Below, piece by piece: positions 57,052-64,000 of a DNA stretch of 64,000 nucleotides (position 1 is the first letter of the stretch; each line of letters starts with the position of its first letter). Source of the DNA: Formosa haliotis (GTDB taxonomy: Bacteria > Bacteroidota > Bacteroidia > Flavobacteriales > Flavobacteriaceae); contig NZ_BDEL01000001.1 of assembly GCF_001685485.1 (NCBI RefSeq), positions 372,001 through 436,000 on the forward strand. Reading direction: 5' to 3'. The notes under the pieces were generated by a model. The model did not search any database, had not been told where the DNA came from, and worked only from the letters and a program-made list of their open reading frames with translations. The translations under genes were made by a program, and so were the position numbers.

Positions 57052-57729
57052 TTAATTTAAAAGACTTAGTAATTTTTTGGCTGCCAATTCTGACGAGGCA
57101 GGATTTTGTCCGGTAATTAAATTTCCATCGGTAACCACATATTCAGACCAGTCTTCGCCTTTACTATACGTACCACCATTGCTTTTTAGCATATCTTCCA
57201 CAAGAAACGGAACTACCTTTGTTAACTGAACAGCTTCTTCCTCAGAATTTGAAAATCCAGTTACTCGTTTTCCAGAAACTATAGCCGTACCATCGGTATT
57301 TTCAACTTCTTTTAATACGGCTGGAGCATGACAAACAAATCCGATAGGTTTATTAGCGGCGTTAAAATCCTCTATCAATTCAATAGAGTCGTTATCGTTA
57401 GCTAAATCCCAAAGCGGACCGTGACCACCTGGATAAAATACGGCATCAAAATCGTTCGAATTAATATGAGACAAAACCTCTGTATTGTTAATTTTATCTT
57501 GGGTAATTTTATCGGTTTTAAAACGCTCAGTAGCTTCTGTACTAGCGTCTGGTGTATCGCTACTTGGGTCTATTGGCGCTTTTCCTCCTTTAGGCGTAGC
57601 GATGGTAATAGTCGCCCCTTTATCTAATAACGTGTAATACGGACTGGCAAATTCTTCGATCCAAAATCCCGTTTTTTTACCTGTATTTCCTAAAGTATCA
57701 TGCGATGTTAATACAAATAATATATTCAT
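57052..57729 (-). CDS. DJ-1/PfpI-family protein, Hsp31-like
   Basis: A 225-residue type 1 glutamine amidotransferase-like protein. MNILFVLTSHDTLGNTG, the Glu in GFWIEEFASPYY, VFYPGGHGPLWDLA and the nucleophile Cys in GFVCHAPAVL match the Hsp31/glyoxalase III branch. Members remove methylglyoxal or act as chaperones. I choose ATG 57729; an upstream in-frame start at 57837 would overlap the dehydrogenase. It is the last gene of a six-gene carbonyl-stress operon. Confidence 0.9.
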   Translation of the reverse strand: MNILFVLTSHDTLGNTGKKTGFWIEEFASPYYTLLDKGATITIATPKGGKAPIDPSSDTPDASTEATERFKTDKITQDKINNTEVLSHINSNDFDAVFYPGGHGPLWDLANDNDSIELIEDFNAANKPIGFVCHAPAVLKEVENTDGTAIVSGKRVTGFSNSEEEAVQLTKVVPFLVEDMLKSNGGTYSKGEDWSEYVVTDGNLITGQNPASSELAAKKLLSLLN

Positions 57730-57764
57730 AATCTTAATTTTTAATGTTGGTAATAAATGATAGC

Positions 57765-58925
57765 TTAATAAGCCATTTGCACAATATGTTCTACGTCTTC
57801 GGGTTTTAGACTTTGATGTTCGCCTAAACCTACCCAACCACGTTCTGTAAATCGTTTTGAAATTACTTCTGCAGTACCGTCAAAATTTTCTGTGTATTTC
57901 GATAATTTGGTATCTATACCCATTTGGTTGAAAAATTGCTCAGTTCGTTCAATAGCATCATAGGCTTTATCTTCAAGCGACCCTTCGGTTATATTCCAAA
58001 TGCGTTCAGCATATTGGGCTAATTTTTCCTTTTTAGTGTCAAAATTATATTGATAATGACTTGGAGCAATTATGGCTAAAGTTCGGGCGTGATCGATACC
58101 GTACAAAGCGGTTAATTCGTGGCCCATAGCGTGAACAGCCCAATCTGTTGGTACACCTTTTTGGATTAATCCATTTAATGCCATGGTACAGCTCCACATG
58201 AAATTTGAAGCCGCTTCATAATCTGTAGGGTCTTTTAATATTTTTGGAGCCACTTCGATCAGGGTTTGCATAATGCTTTCAGCAAAACGATCTTGAAGTA
58301 AAGCACCTGCAGGATACGTCATATATTGTTCTAAAACATGTGTAAAGGCATCTGTAATACCGTTTACCAACTGACGCTTAGGGATCGATTTTATAACTTG
58401 CGGGTCTAATATAGAAAACTGAGGAAATAAACCAGCCCCGCCCATACCTAACTTTTCTTTGGTTTCTGCACGCGTAATTACAGCTCCAGAATTCATCTCA
58501 GATCCTGTAGCAGGCAAGGTTAATACCGTCCCAAAAGGCATGCCTTTTAAAGTCGGTTTTCTATTGGATAATATATCCCAAGGGGTATCGCCTTCAAATA
58601 AAGCAGCGGCCGATAAAAATTTTGTACCATCGATAACAGAACCACCACCAACAGCTAATAAATAGCTTATATTTTCATTTTTAATAACTTGAAGCGCTTC
58701 TAATAAAACGGTATATTCTGGATTGGCAGGGATACCGCCAAACTCTACATAATCTATATCTTTTAAAGCGGATTGAACTTGCTCATAAATTCCATTTTTT
58801 TTGATGCTTCCACCACCATAAAGGACTAACACTTTAGCATCTGTTGGAATTTCTTTAGCGAGTTTCGCTATAGTATCTTTTCCGAAAATTATTTTTGTTG
58901 GATTTTTAAACTCAAAATTGTTCAT
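57765..58925 (-). CDS. yqhD: Iron-type alcohol dehydrogenase, YqhD-like aldehyde reductase
   Basis: A 386-residue group III alcohol dehydrogenase. MNNFEFKNPTKIIFGKDTI, VLVLYGGGSIKKNGIYEQV, LLAVGGGSVIDGTKFLSAAA, LTLPATGSEMNSGAVI and the metal-binding VHAMGHELTALYGIDHARTL align closely by eye with E. coli YqhD. YqhD uses NADPH to reduce short aldehydes formed under oxidative stress. The next gene starts 35 bases downstream. Confidence 0.93.
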   Translation of the reverse strand: MNNFEFKNPTKIIFGKDTIAKLAKEIPTDAKVLVLYGGGSIKKNGIYEQVQSALKDIDYVEFGGIPANPEYTVLLEALQVIKNENISYLLAVGGGSVIDGTKFLSAAALFEGDTPWDILSNRKPTLKGMPFGTVLTLPATGSEMNSGAVITRAETKEKLGMGGAGLFPQFSILDPQVIKSIPKRQLVNGITDAFTHVLEQYMTYPAGALLQDRFAESIMQTLIEVAPKILKDPTDYEAASNFMWSCTMALNGLIQKGVPTDWAVHAMGHELTALYGIDHARTLAIIAPSHYQYNFDTKKEKLAQYAERIWNITEGSLEDKAYDAIERTEQFFNQMGIDTKLSKYTENFDGTAEVISKRFTERGWVGLGEHQSLKPEDVEHIVQMAY

Positions 58926-58979
58926 AATCTTTATATATTTATGCTACTTCGTTTTTGTTGTGTGATGCTTAATTATACG

Positions 58980-59630
58980 TTAAAACAGCTTCTTTAAGGC
59001 TTCAATAATATCGCTAGGTTCAGCACGTGTTCTATAATCTACATCTACATATCTCCATTTTACTATACCATCGCGACCTAATACAAAGGTTGCAGGTATA
59101 GGTAACATACTAGCATTACCATTATTGATTTGTTCTAAATCTAACCCGCGATCTACGCGCATATGTTCAGTTAAAAATTCTGGTACTTCCCAAGCCACGC
59201 CATATTGAAAAGCGACTTTTGCATCCTGGTCTGACAATACACCGAAATCCATTTTACTAATTTCATCTTCTGTTAAACTACCATCTGGTACTTGAGGACT
59301 AATAGCAACTAAGTTTGCACCCAACGCATTAATCTCGCTTAAATGCTCTTTTAATGCTCTAAGTTGTAAGTTACAATACGGACACCAATCCCCGCGATAA
59401 AATGTAATGACTACGGGACCATTTTCTAGTAAATTGTCTAAGGACACATTTTTACCTCTAGCGTTAGGTAACTTAAATGCTGGTGCTTTTTCCCCAACTC
59501 TAATGGCATTATCTCCTTGTTCAAAGCTCTTCGCTTCTGCAATAGCCGCATCGACACCTTTCATAAAATCAGGATTTTTTAATCGGCCTTCTGCTATTTT
59601 AGCTTCAGTTTGTTCTTTTAAAGTTTTCAT
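58980..59630 (-). CDS. Peroxiredoxin-like (AhpC/TSA) protein
   Basis: A 216-residue thioredoxin-fold protein. VVITFYRGDWCPYCNLQLRA carries a WCPYC motif, where the first Cys corresponds to the peroxidatic site of the peroxiredoxin-like family. KAPAFKLPNARGKNVSLDNL and PATFVLGRDGIVKWRYVDVD also fit. It would reduce peroxides with a thiol donor. It sits 16 bases after the MDR gene in the operon. Confidence 0.92.
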   Translation of the reverse strand: MKTLKEQTEAKIAEGRLKNPDFMKGVDAAIAEAKSFEQGDNAIRVGEKAPAFKLPNARGKNVSLDNLLENGPVVITFYRGDWCPYCNLQLRALKEHLSEINALGANLVAISPQVPDGSLTEDEISKMDFGVLSDQDAKVAFQYGVAWEVPEFLTEHMRVDRGLDLEQINNGNASMLPIPATFVLGRDGIVKWRYVDVDYRTRAEPSDIIEALKKLF

Positions 59631-59646
59631 TTTTAATAGGTCGGTA

Positions 59647-60645
59647 TTAGATTTTTACGATCATTTTTCCTTTATTTTTTCCACTGAATAAATCCAGGAA
59701 AGCTTGAGGTGTATTTTCGAATCCTTCTACGATCGTTTCTGTATATGTTAATTGGTCTTTACTTAACCATTGCGAAAGTTGTTTGATAGCTTCCGGAAAT
59801 TTTTCAGCATAATTAGAAACAATAAAGCCTTGCATTAGGGCACTATTTTTTACTAAAAACGGTTGTACACTTAATCCGGTAGGTAATTCGGTTTTGTTAT
59901 ATACCGAAATAGCTCCGCAAATAATGATACGTGCAAACCGGTTTATACTGAATAAAGCTGCATCAGAAATGGGGCCGCCTACATTATCGAAATACACATC
60001 TACACCGTCTGGGCAAGTGTCTTGTATTGCTTTGGCCATATCTGGAGTTGTGTTATAATTTATAACCTCGTCGAATCCAAAATCATTCTTTAAGAGTGCG
60101 ACTTTTTCATCTGTTCCGGCAATACCAACTACGCGAAGCCCTAATATTTTACCAAGCTGTCCAACAACACTTCCTACGGCTCCGGCAGCACCAGATACCA
60201 ATAAGGTTTCGCCTGCTTTAGGTTTTCCTATTTCTTGAAGGCCTAAAAATGCAGTTAATCCTGTCATTCCTAAAACCCCCAAATAGGCACTAAGAGGAGC
60301 TAAATCTGCACTAACTTTTGTTAATCCTTGACCGTTAGAAATTTGTTCAGTTTTCCAGTTTAATAATCCGGATACGAAATCACCCTCTTTAAAATCGTTG
60401 TTTTTAGAGGCTTTTACTTGAGCAACAATTCCAGATGAAATAGGCTCGTTTAAATTAAAAGGAGGTACATACGATTTGGCATCGCTCATGCGTCCTCTTA
60501 AGTATGGATCTACCGAGATATATTTTGTTTCTAAAAGAATTTCACCGTCTGTTATTTCTAAATTTTCAGCCTCTTTTTGAAACTCGAAATCTGATAATTG
60601 AGGTGTTCCTTGTGGTCTACTTTTTAATAAAATGGTCTGATTCAT
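59647..60645 (-). CDS. NADP-dependent MDR oxidoreductase (alkenal reductase-like)
   Basis: A 332-residue zinc-independent medium-chain dehydrogenase. LLKSRPQGTPQLSDFEF at the start, YISVDPYLRGRMSD, the NADP-binding LLVSGAAGAVGSVVGQLGK and VYFDNVGGPISDA are typical of the CurA/prostaglandin-reductase branch. Members reduce double bonds of alpha,beta-unsaturated aldehydes and ketones. The gene lies 10 bases after the nitroreductase gene. Confidence 0.92.
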   Translation of the reverse strand: MNQTILLKSRPQGTPQLSDFEFQKEAENLEITDGEILLETKYISVDPYLRGRMSDAKSYVPPFNLNEPISSGIVAQVKASKNNDFKEGDFVSGLLNWKTEQISNGQGLTKVSADLAPLSAYLGVLGMTGLTAFLGLQEIGKPKAGETLLVSGAAGAVGSVVGQLGKILGLRVVGIAGTDEKVALLKNDFGFDEVINYNTTPDMAKAIQDTCPDGVDVYFDNVGGPISDAALFSINRFARIIICGAISVYNKTELPTGLSVQPFLVKNSALMQGFIVSNYAEKFPEAIKQLSQWLSKDQLTYTETIVEGFENTPQAFLDLFSGKNKGKMIVKI

Positions 60646-60655
60646 AATTCAAAAT

Positions 60656-61288
60656 TTAGTCTAAAACGGTTATTAAATCTTCTGTACTTTTTCTTACTTT
60701 AACTTGGTTTATTAACCAATCACTCTCTTGGTCTCTGTAGCCTAGAGGTAATAAAATGGCACTACGTAAACCTTTTTCTTTTAAACCTAAAATGTTATCT
60801 ACCGCATCCGGATCGAAACCTTCCATTGGCGTAGCATCTACACCTTCGTAGGCCGCGGCTGCAATAGCTAATCCAAAAGCAATGTAAGCTTGTTTAGCAG
60901 CGTGTGTAAAATTCTCGTCTGCATCTTTTTGTGGATAGGTGTTCAATAACATTTGTCTGTATGCTTCAAAACCTTCATTTTCGTAACCACGAATTTTATT
61001 TGTCATATCGAACACTTTATTAATTCGATCTGCTGTATAAGTATCCCAAGCAGCAAAAACTAATAAATGAGAACAGTCTGTTACTACAGATTGGTTCCAA
61101 GCCACGGGCTTAATTTGTTCTTTTAATTCTTTATTTGTCACTACAATAATTTCAAAAGGTTGCAATCCGCTAGAAGTTGGCGCTAATCGCGCAGCTTCTA
61201 AAATACGGTCTATTTTGTCTTGAGATACAGTTTCGCCATTCATAGCTTTGGTTGCATATCTCCAGTTTAATTTATCTAATAATTCCAT
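60656..61288 (-). CDS. NAD(P)H-dependent nitroreductase-family oxidoreductase
   Basis: A 210-residue FMN enzyme of the NfsB/nitroreductase fold. LNWRYATKAMNGETVSQDKI, AARLAPTSSGLQPFEIIVV and AIAAAAYEGVDATPMEGFDP match. Such enzymes reduce nitro groups, quinones or other electrophiles with two electrons. It is the second gene of the operon, 33 bases after the TetR-type regulator. Confidence 0.93.
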   Translation of the reverse strand: MELLDKLNWRYATKAMNGETVSQDKIDRILEAARLAPTSSGLQPFEIIVVTNKELKEQIKPVAWNQSVVTDCSHLLVFAAWDTYTADRINKVFDMTNKIRGYENEGFEAYRQMLLNTYPQKDADENFTHAAKQAYIAFGLAIAAAAYEGVDATPMEGFDPDAVDNILGLKEKGLRSAILLPLGYRDQESDWLINQVKVRKSTEDLITVLD

Positions 61289-61321
61289 GTAACTAATATT
61301 TTTGATGTTATTATATTGTTG

Positions 61322-61900
61322 TTATTTTTTTATACTATCCCAAGCCGCTTGGTAAGCATGATTTAAATGATCTTTTGTGATTTTGAAATCGCCTCTTTTT
61401 TGAGCGTTTAATAAAAAGGCTAACGGATAAATACTATACGCATAAAGCACATAATGCGATAAATCTTTAATGCTATTTTCGGTGATTCCTCGATTCCATA
61501 AATCGAGTAGGGGAGCCAAGTTTTTTATGCCTTCCTGTCTGCTTGCTTCATCAATCATTGGGGTATTTTCACATTGCGAAAGGAAAAAGCCCTTCTCGAT
61601 ATCCTTTAATTTATAGTCGGCCATACGTCTCCAAACCATTTCAAAACCAGATTCTACCGATAAATCATCGGTGTAAGTTTCAAAGGCATACACCATATAT
61701 TCTTGTTTCACTTCTTTGTAAACTTGGTTTATAAGATCTTGTTTATTTTCGAAATACAAATAAATGGTAGCAGGCGATACATTAGCCAGTTTAGCTATTT
61801 TAGCCATAGGAGCGGCATGAAACCCTTGATTGTTCACCAAATAAATGGTGGCTTTTACAAGTGCTGCACGCTTAATTTCACTCTTTTTTAAACCTGTCAT
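61322..61900 (-). CDS. TetR-family regulator of the carbonyl-stress operon
   Basis: A 192-residue regulator. The N-terminal helix-turn-helix is MAKIAKLANVSPATIYLYFE, with NKQDLINQVYKEVK after it. The C-terminal part is all-helical for ligand binding and has one Cys (LSQCENTP) that could sense electrophiles; this is speculative. It is the first gene of the unit that ends with the DJ-1 gene, and the likely operator overlaps its own promoter. Confidence 0.93.
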   Translation of the reverse strand: MTGLKKSEIKRAALVKATIYLVNNQGFHAAPMAKIAKLANVSPATIYLYFENKQDLINQVYKEVKQEYMVYAFETYTDDLSVESGFEMVWRRMADYKLKDIEKGFFLSQCENTPMIDEASRQEGIKNLAPLLDLWNRGITENSIKDLSHYVLYAYSIYPLAFLLNAQKRGDFKITKDHLNHAYQAAWDSIKK

Positions 61901-61918
61901 AACGTTCTATTTAGAGTA

Positions 61919-61949
61919 CAAAGGTATAAAAAAAGAATAAACGTTCATT
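61919..61949 (-). promoter_or_regulatory. Promoter and operator of the TetR operon
   Basis: On the minus strand TACCTTTG (61926-61919) is a full -7 box. Just upstream, 61949-61936 reads AATGAACGTTTATT, a palindrome around AACGTT with 12 of 14 positions symmetrical. It covers the -33 region, so binding would block RNA polymerase. A second AACGTT lies at 61901-61906, next to the start codon. Confidence 0.6.
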
Positions 61950-62025
61950 TTTTTTAGTATAACTTTAACCTTACTAAAAAAAGGGCCAGATTCAGTATTG
62001 AAAAACAATAGAATTGTGTAACCTT

Positions 62026-62033
62026 ACATTTGT
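62026..62033 (+). promoter_or_regulatory. -7 box of the glutathione peroxidase gene
   Basis: TACATTTG matches TAnnTTTG fully, 43 bases before the start codon. A TTG at 61999-62001 is 24 bases upstream, somewhat long for a -33 element. Confidence 0.42.
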
Positions 62034-62075
62034 AGATTTGCATCATGATACTAACCTTAATTTAATAATGCCTGC

Positions 62076-62558
62076 ATGAAAACAGTAACTGATTTATATA
62101 ATATTAAAATTAATAGTTTAAAGGGGACACCTATAGATTTAGAAGAATTTAGAGGTAAACGGCTATTGTTTGTAAATACCGCTTCGAAATGTGGTTTTAC
62201 CAAGCAGTACGACCATTTACAAACTTTAGCAGACACTTATAAGGATACGTTGCAGGTAATTGGTGTGCCATGCAATCAGTTTGGAGGTCAAGAACCAGGA
62301 ACAGCTCTAGAAATTGAATCGTTTTGTGAAGTGAATTATGGCGTAACATTTGTCATCACCGAAAAGGTACATGTAAAAGGGGAGCAACAACATCCGTTAT
62401 ATGCATGGCTTACTAAAAAAGAGCTTAATGGCGTTAAAAATTCGAGTGTAAAATGGAATTTTCAGAAGTATTTAATTGATGAAAAAGGTGAATTAATTGA
62501 TTATTTCTATTCGATTACCAAACCTTTAAGTTCCCGTATTACAAAACATTTAAAATGA
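62076..62558 (+). CDS. Glutathione peroxidase-family protein
   Basis: A 160-residue thioredoxin-fold peroxidase. NTASKCGFTKQYDHLQTL has the peroxidatic cysteine (Cys rather than selenocysteine). IGVPCNQFGGQEPG supplies the Gln and possibly the resolving Cys, and VKWNFQKYLID the conserved Trp-Asn. In bacteria such enzymes usually take electrons from thioredoxin. It lies next to, but divergent from, the carbonyl-stress operon. Confidence 0.94.
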   Translation: MKTVTDLYNIKINSLKGTPIDLEEFRGKRLLFVNTASKCGFTKQYDHLQTLADTYKDTLQVIGVPCNQFGGQEPGTALEIESFCEVNYGVTFVITEKVHVKGEQQHPLYAWLTKKELNGVKNSSVKWNFQKYLIDEKGELIDYFYSITKPLSSRITKHLK

Positions 62559-62645
62559 AATCCGATTAAAATGTAACCGTATTAGTTCGTAAACAGATAA
62601 ATCTTGGGTAACAACACTTGGCTCATGGTAAGTTTTATATCACAT

Positions 62646-62783
62646 AAAAAAAGCTGTCTAAAACTTAAAAGGTCTTCAGCTTGAATCTATTTCAAAATCT
62701 CATAGGGATTGGTTTACAATGTAATGAGATTCTAAAAAAGCAATCAAAATAGACAACTTTTAAATACTTTTAAACAGCCTTTT
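62646..62783. repeat. Nested hairpin element between convergent genes
   Basis: About 138 bases with three tiers of complementarity. The outer GCTGTCTAAAA (62653-62663) pairs with TTTTAAACAGC (62768-62778) at 10 of 11 positions. TTAAAAG (62665-62671) pairs with CTTTTAA (62757-62763), and AATCTCAT (62696-62703) with ATGAGATT (62724-62731). Outer A and T runs would let it terminate both convergent genes. The size and layering suggest a decayed mobile palindrome rather than a simple terminator. Confidence 0.6.
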
Positions 62784-62803
62784 ATATTTTTAAAAACGTA
62801 ATA

Positions 62804-63235
62804 TTACGCTTGAATATCTACAACTTCAATATCGAATACCACATCTTTTCCTGCTAGTGGATGATTGGCATCAAGTACAATACTGTCGTCTTTTACCGCT
62901 ACAATAGTTAAATTGTGTTCTGTACCATCTGGAGCTTTAGAAATAAGTCCCATTCCAACTTCTGGTTGAATTTCTGGTGGTAATTGCGATTTTTGTACCT
63001 CTTGAATTAGTTCTGGATTGGCTTCTCCAAAAGCTTCATCTTTAGATAATGAAATGGTTTTTTTCTCATTTAATTTCATGTCGATTAGCCCTTTTTCAAA
63101 ACCTGGAATCATTTGTCCTTGTCCTAAAGTAAACTCTAAAGGTTCACGTCCTTCTGAACTATCAAATACCTGACCATCTGATAATTTTCCAGTGTAATGT
63201 ACCTTTACTGTGTTATTCTCTTTAACTTGACTCAT
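62804..63235 (-). CDS. FKBP-type peptidyl-prolyl isomerase, SlyD-like
   Basis: A 143-residue isomerase. VKVHYTGKLSDGQVFDSSEG, the active-site LGQGQMIPGFEKGLIDM and KKTISLSKDEAFGEANPELI match the SlyD group, which has an inserted flap domain (about residues 70-120). The His-rich metal-binding tail of E. coli SlyD is absent. It probably helps protein folding in the cytoplasm. Confidence 0.94.
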   Translation of the reverse strand: MSQVKENNTVKVHYTGKLSDGQVFDSSEGREPLEFTLGQGQMIPGFEKGLIDMKLNEKKTISLSKDEAFGEANPELIQEVQKSQLPPEIQPEVGMGLISKAPDGTEHNLTIVAVKDDSIVLDANHPLAGKDVVFDIEVVDIQA

Positions 63236-63415
63236 AAATTATTTTTTAATATTTATAAAATAGCTACTTCATAACTTTTATGATTAATCTATTTTATTTT
63301 TTCAAGTATGCCGCGAAAACCAAGCCAAAGCCGTAAATCGGTAATAATGGCAGAAAACAAGACTATACTACCGATTTTTAAAGGTAGTATTCATTTTTTA
63401 TTGGTTGAAAAAGAA

Positions 63416-63450
63416 CACGCCAATTAAATACGGTCGTTTTAATTGGCGTG
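63416..63450 (-). terminator. Terminator of the TolC-family gene
   Basis: CACGCCAATTAAA (63416-63428) and TTTAATTGGCGTG (63438-63450) are perfectly complementary over 13 positions. On the minus strand TTCTTTTTC follows, so it ends the minus-strand gene that stops at 63479. A second stem TACTACC/GGTAGTA lies at about 63367-63390. No convincing gene is seen between 63236 and 63478. Confidence 0.75.
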
Positions 63451-63478
63451 CAAAGGTTTCAAAAGGGTATATTATTTT

Positions 63479-64000
63479 TTATTCTAATCCGTTTATAACC
63501 CGTAATAAATTCGTTTTACTTGTAAATAAATTATACTCGGTATCAATTTTTTTAAGCTGATTTTCTATAAGTTTTACCTCGCGATAGTTTACCAAAAAGA
63601 TGGAACCTTCACCTAAAGAAAACTTACGTTCCTCGCTATAAACCAATGCTTTGTAATCTTTTACAAGTTGAAATAAAATCTCATCTTGAGTACCATAAGA
63701 TTCAATTTCTTTTAAGGTACTTTCAACTTTGTTTTTTAACGTAACTGTAGTTGCCGAAATATCAAAATCGATATCTTGTAATTTAATTTTAGCTAGCCTT
63801 AGGTCTGCACGTTCTTTTCGTAAAAATAGTGGCATACTAATGTTTAATCCGCTTTTATAATTAGAGGTACTAAAGGAATTTATATGCTTATAATCTGAGG
63901 ACAAGAAATTATATTGTAAATCGATTTTTGGCAGTAAATTGTTTAAGGCTAATTTCTTTTCAATATCCAGACTTTCTCGTTTAAATTGTAATTCCTGAAT
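63479..64000 (-). CDS. TolC-family outer-membrane efflux protein (5' end outside window)
   Basis: The frame is open to the right edge of the window, so only the C-terminal 173 residues are seen. They contain NNLLPKIDLQYNFLSSDYK, the strand SGLNISMPLFLRKERADLRL and long helices (TVTLKNKVESTLKEIESYG; LGEGSIFLVNYREVKLIENQ), which is the repeat pattern of outer-membrane efflux proteins. Its pump partners would lie upstream, outside the window. Confidence 0.85.
   Translation of the reverse strand: MQELQFKRESLDIEKKLALNNLLPKIDLQYNFLSSDYKHINSFSTSNYKSGLNISMPLFLRKERADLRLAKIKLQDIDFDISATTVTLKNKVESTLKEIESYGTQDEILFQLVKDYKALVYSEERKFSLGEGSIFLVNYREVKLIENQLKKIDTEYNLFTSKTNLLRVINGLE

Noticed and set aside
63308..63427. 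A 39-codon plus-strand frame in the gap before the TolC-type gene
   Set aside because: It runs into the terminator stem, overlaps another hairpin and has no recognisable feature beyond a basic start.

Overview
The window comes from a low-GC member of the Bacteroidota, most likely a marine or environmental member of the Flavobacteriaceae. The signs are very AT-rich intergenic DNA, promoter boxes of the TAnnTTTG type, a bifunctional HisB and fused HisIE, lineage-typical families (DUF4270, DUF4907, LytS/LytTR pairs, DUF885, phosphate-selective porins) and weak Shine-Dalgarno sequences. No rRNA, tRNA, integrase, transposase, phage gene or CRISPR array was seen, so this is mainly core chromosome with a few repeat elements.

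Layout. 1-2563: the end of a VWA-domain membrane protein, then an SPFH/prohibitin protein. 2564-10070: a complete histidine operon, hisG-D-C-B-H-A-F-IE. It is preceded by a His-rich leader peptide and a terminator/antiterminator pair, and is closed by a strong bidirectional terminator. 10083-19996: mainly minus-strand genes, including a Gly/Tyr-rich lipoprotein, a DCC-family protein, MutS2 without an Smr domain, a YfcC carrier, plus-strand ung, a nucleoside phosphorylase, a DUF1835 protein, an eIF1-like factor and a 2-oxoglutarate oxygenase. 20353-21712: a secreted protein and a cold-shock-domain protein.

21732-27765 is a divergent surface-associated locus. One side has an outer-membrane barrel protein and a DUF4270 lipoprotein. 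The other has a six-blade Kelch lipoprotein, a DUF4907 protein, a LytS-type sensor kinase with a frameshift, and a LytTR regulator. I regard this as the best candidate for an undescribed system. 27745-38614 holds rluE, topB (two frameshifts), a DUF885 hydrolase, a phosphate-type porin, an AraC/Bcr-type efflux pair and recQ.

38722-46668 is a TPP-riboswitch-controlled thiamine operon, thiS-C-(tenI/thiE-like)-D-E-G-H-F. Two families of intercistronic palindromic repeats lie inside it. 46665-52931: a DUF1853 protein, then nrfH-nrfA-ccsBA for ammonifying nitrite reduction and its haem attachment. 53122-56943: a helicase, rlmF and a DEAD-box RNA helicase. 57052-61900: a minus-strand operon of TetR regulator, nitroreductase, alkenal reductase-like MDR, peroxiredoxin, YqhD-like aldehyde reductase and DJ-1/Hsp31-like protein. 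It looks like a reactive-carbonyl defence unit with a palindromic operator on its promoter. 62076-64000: glutathione peroxidase, a nested hairpin element, an FKBP isomerase and the end of a TolC-type gene.

Three single-base deletions in short A/T runs disrupt two genes between 26 and 30 kb. They may be sequencing or assembly errors and should be checked before either gene is called a pseudogene.
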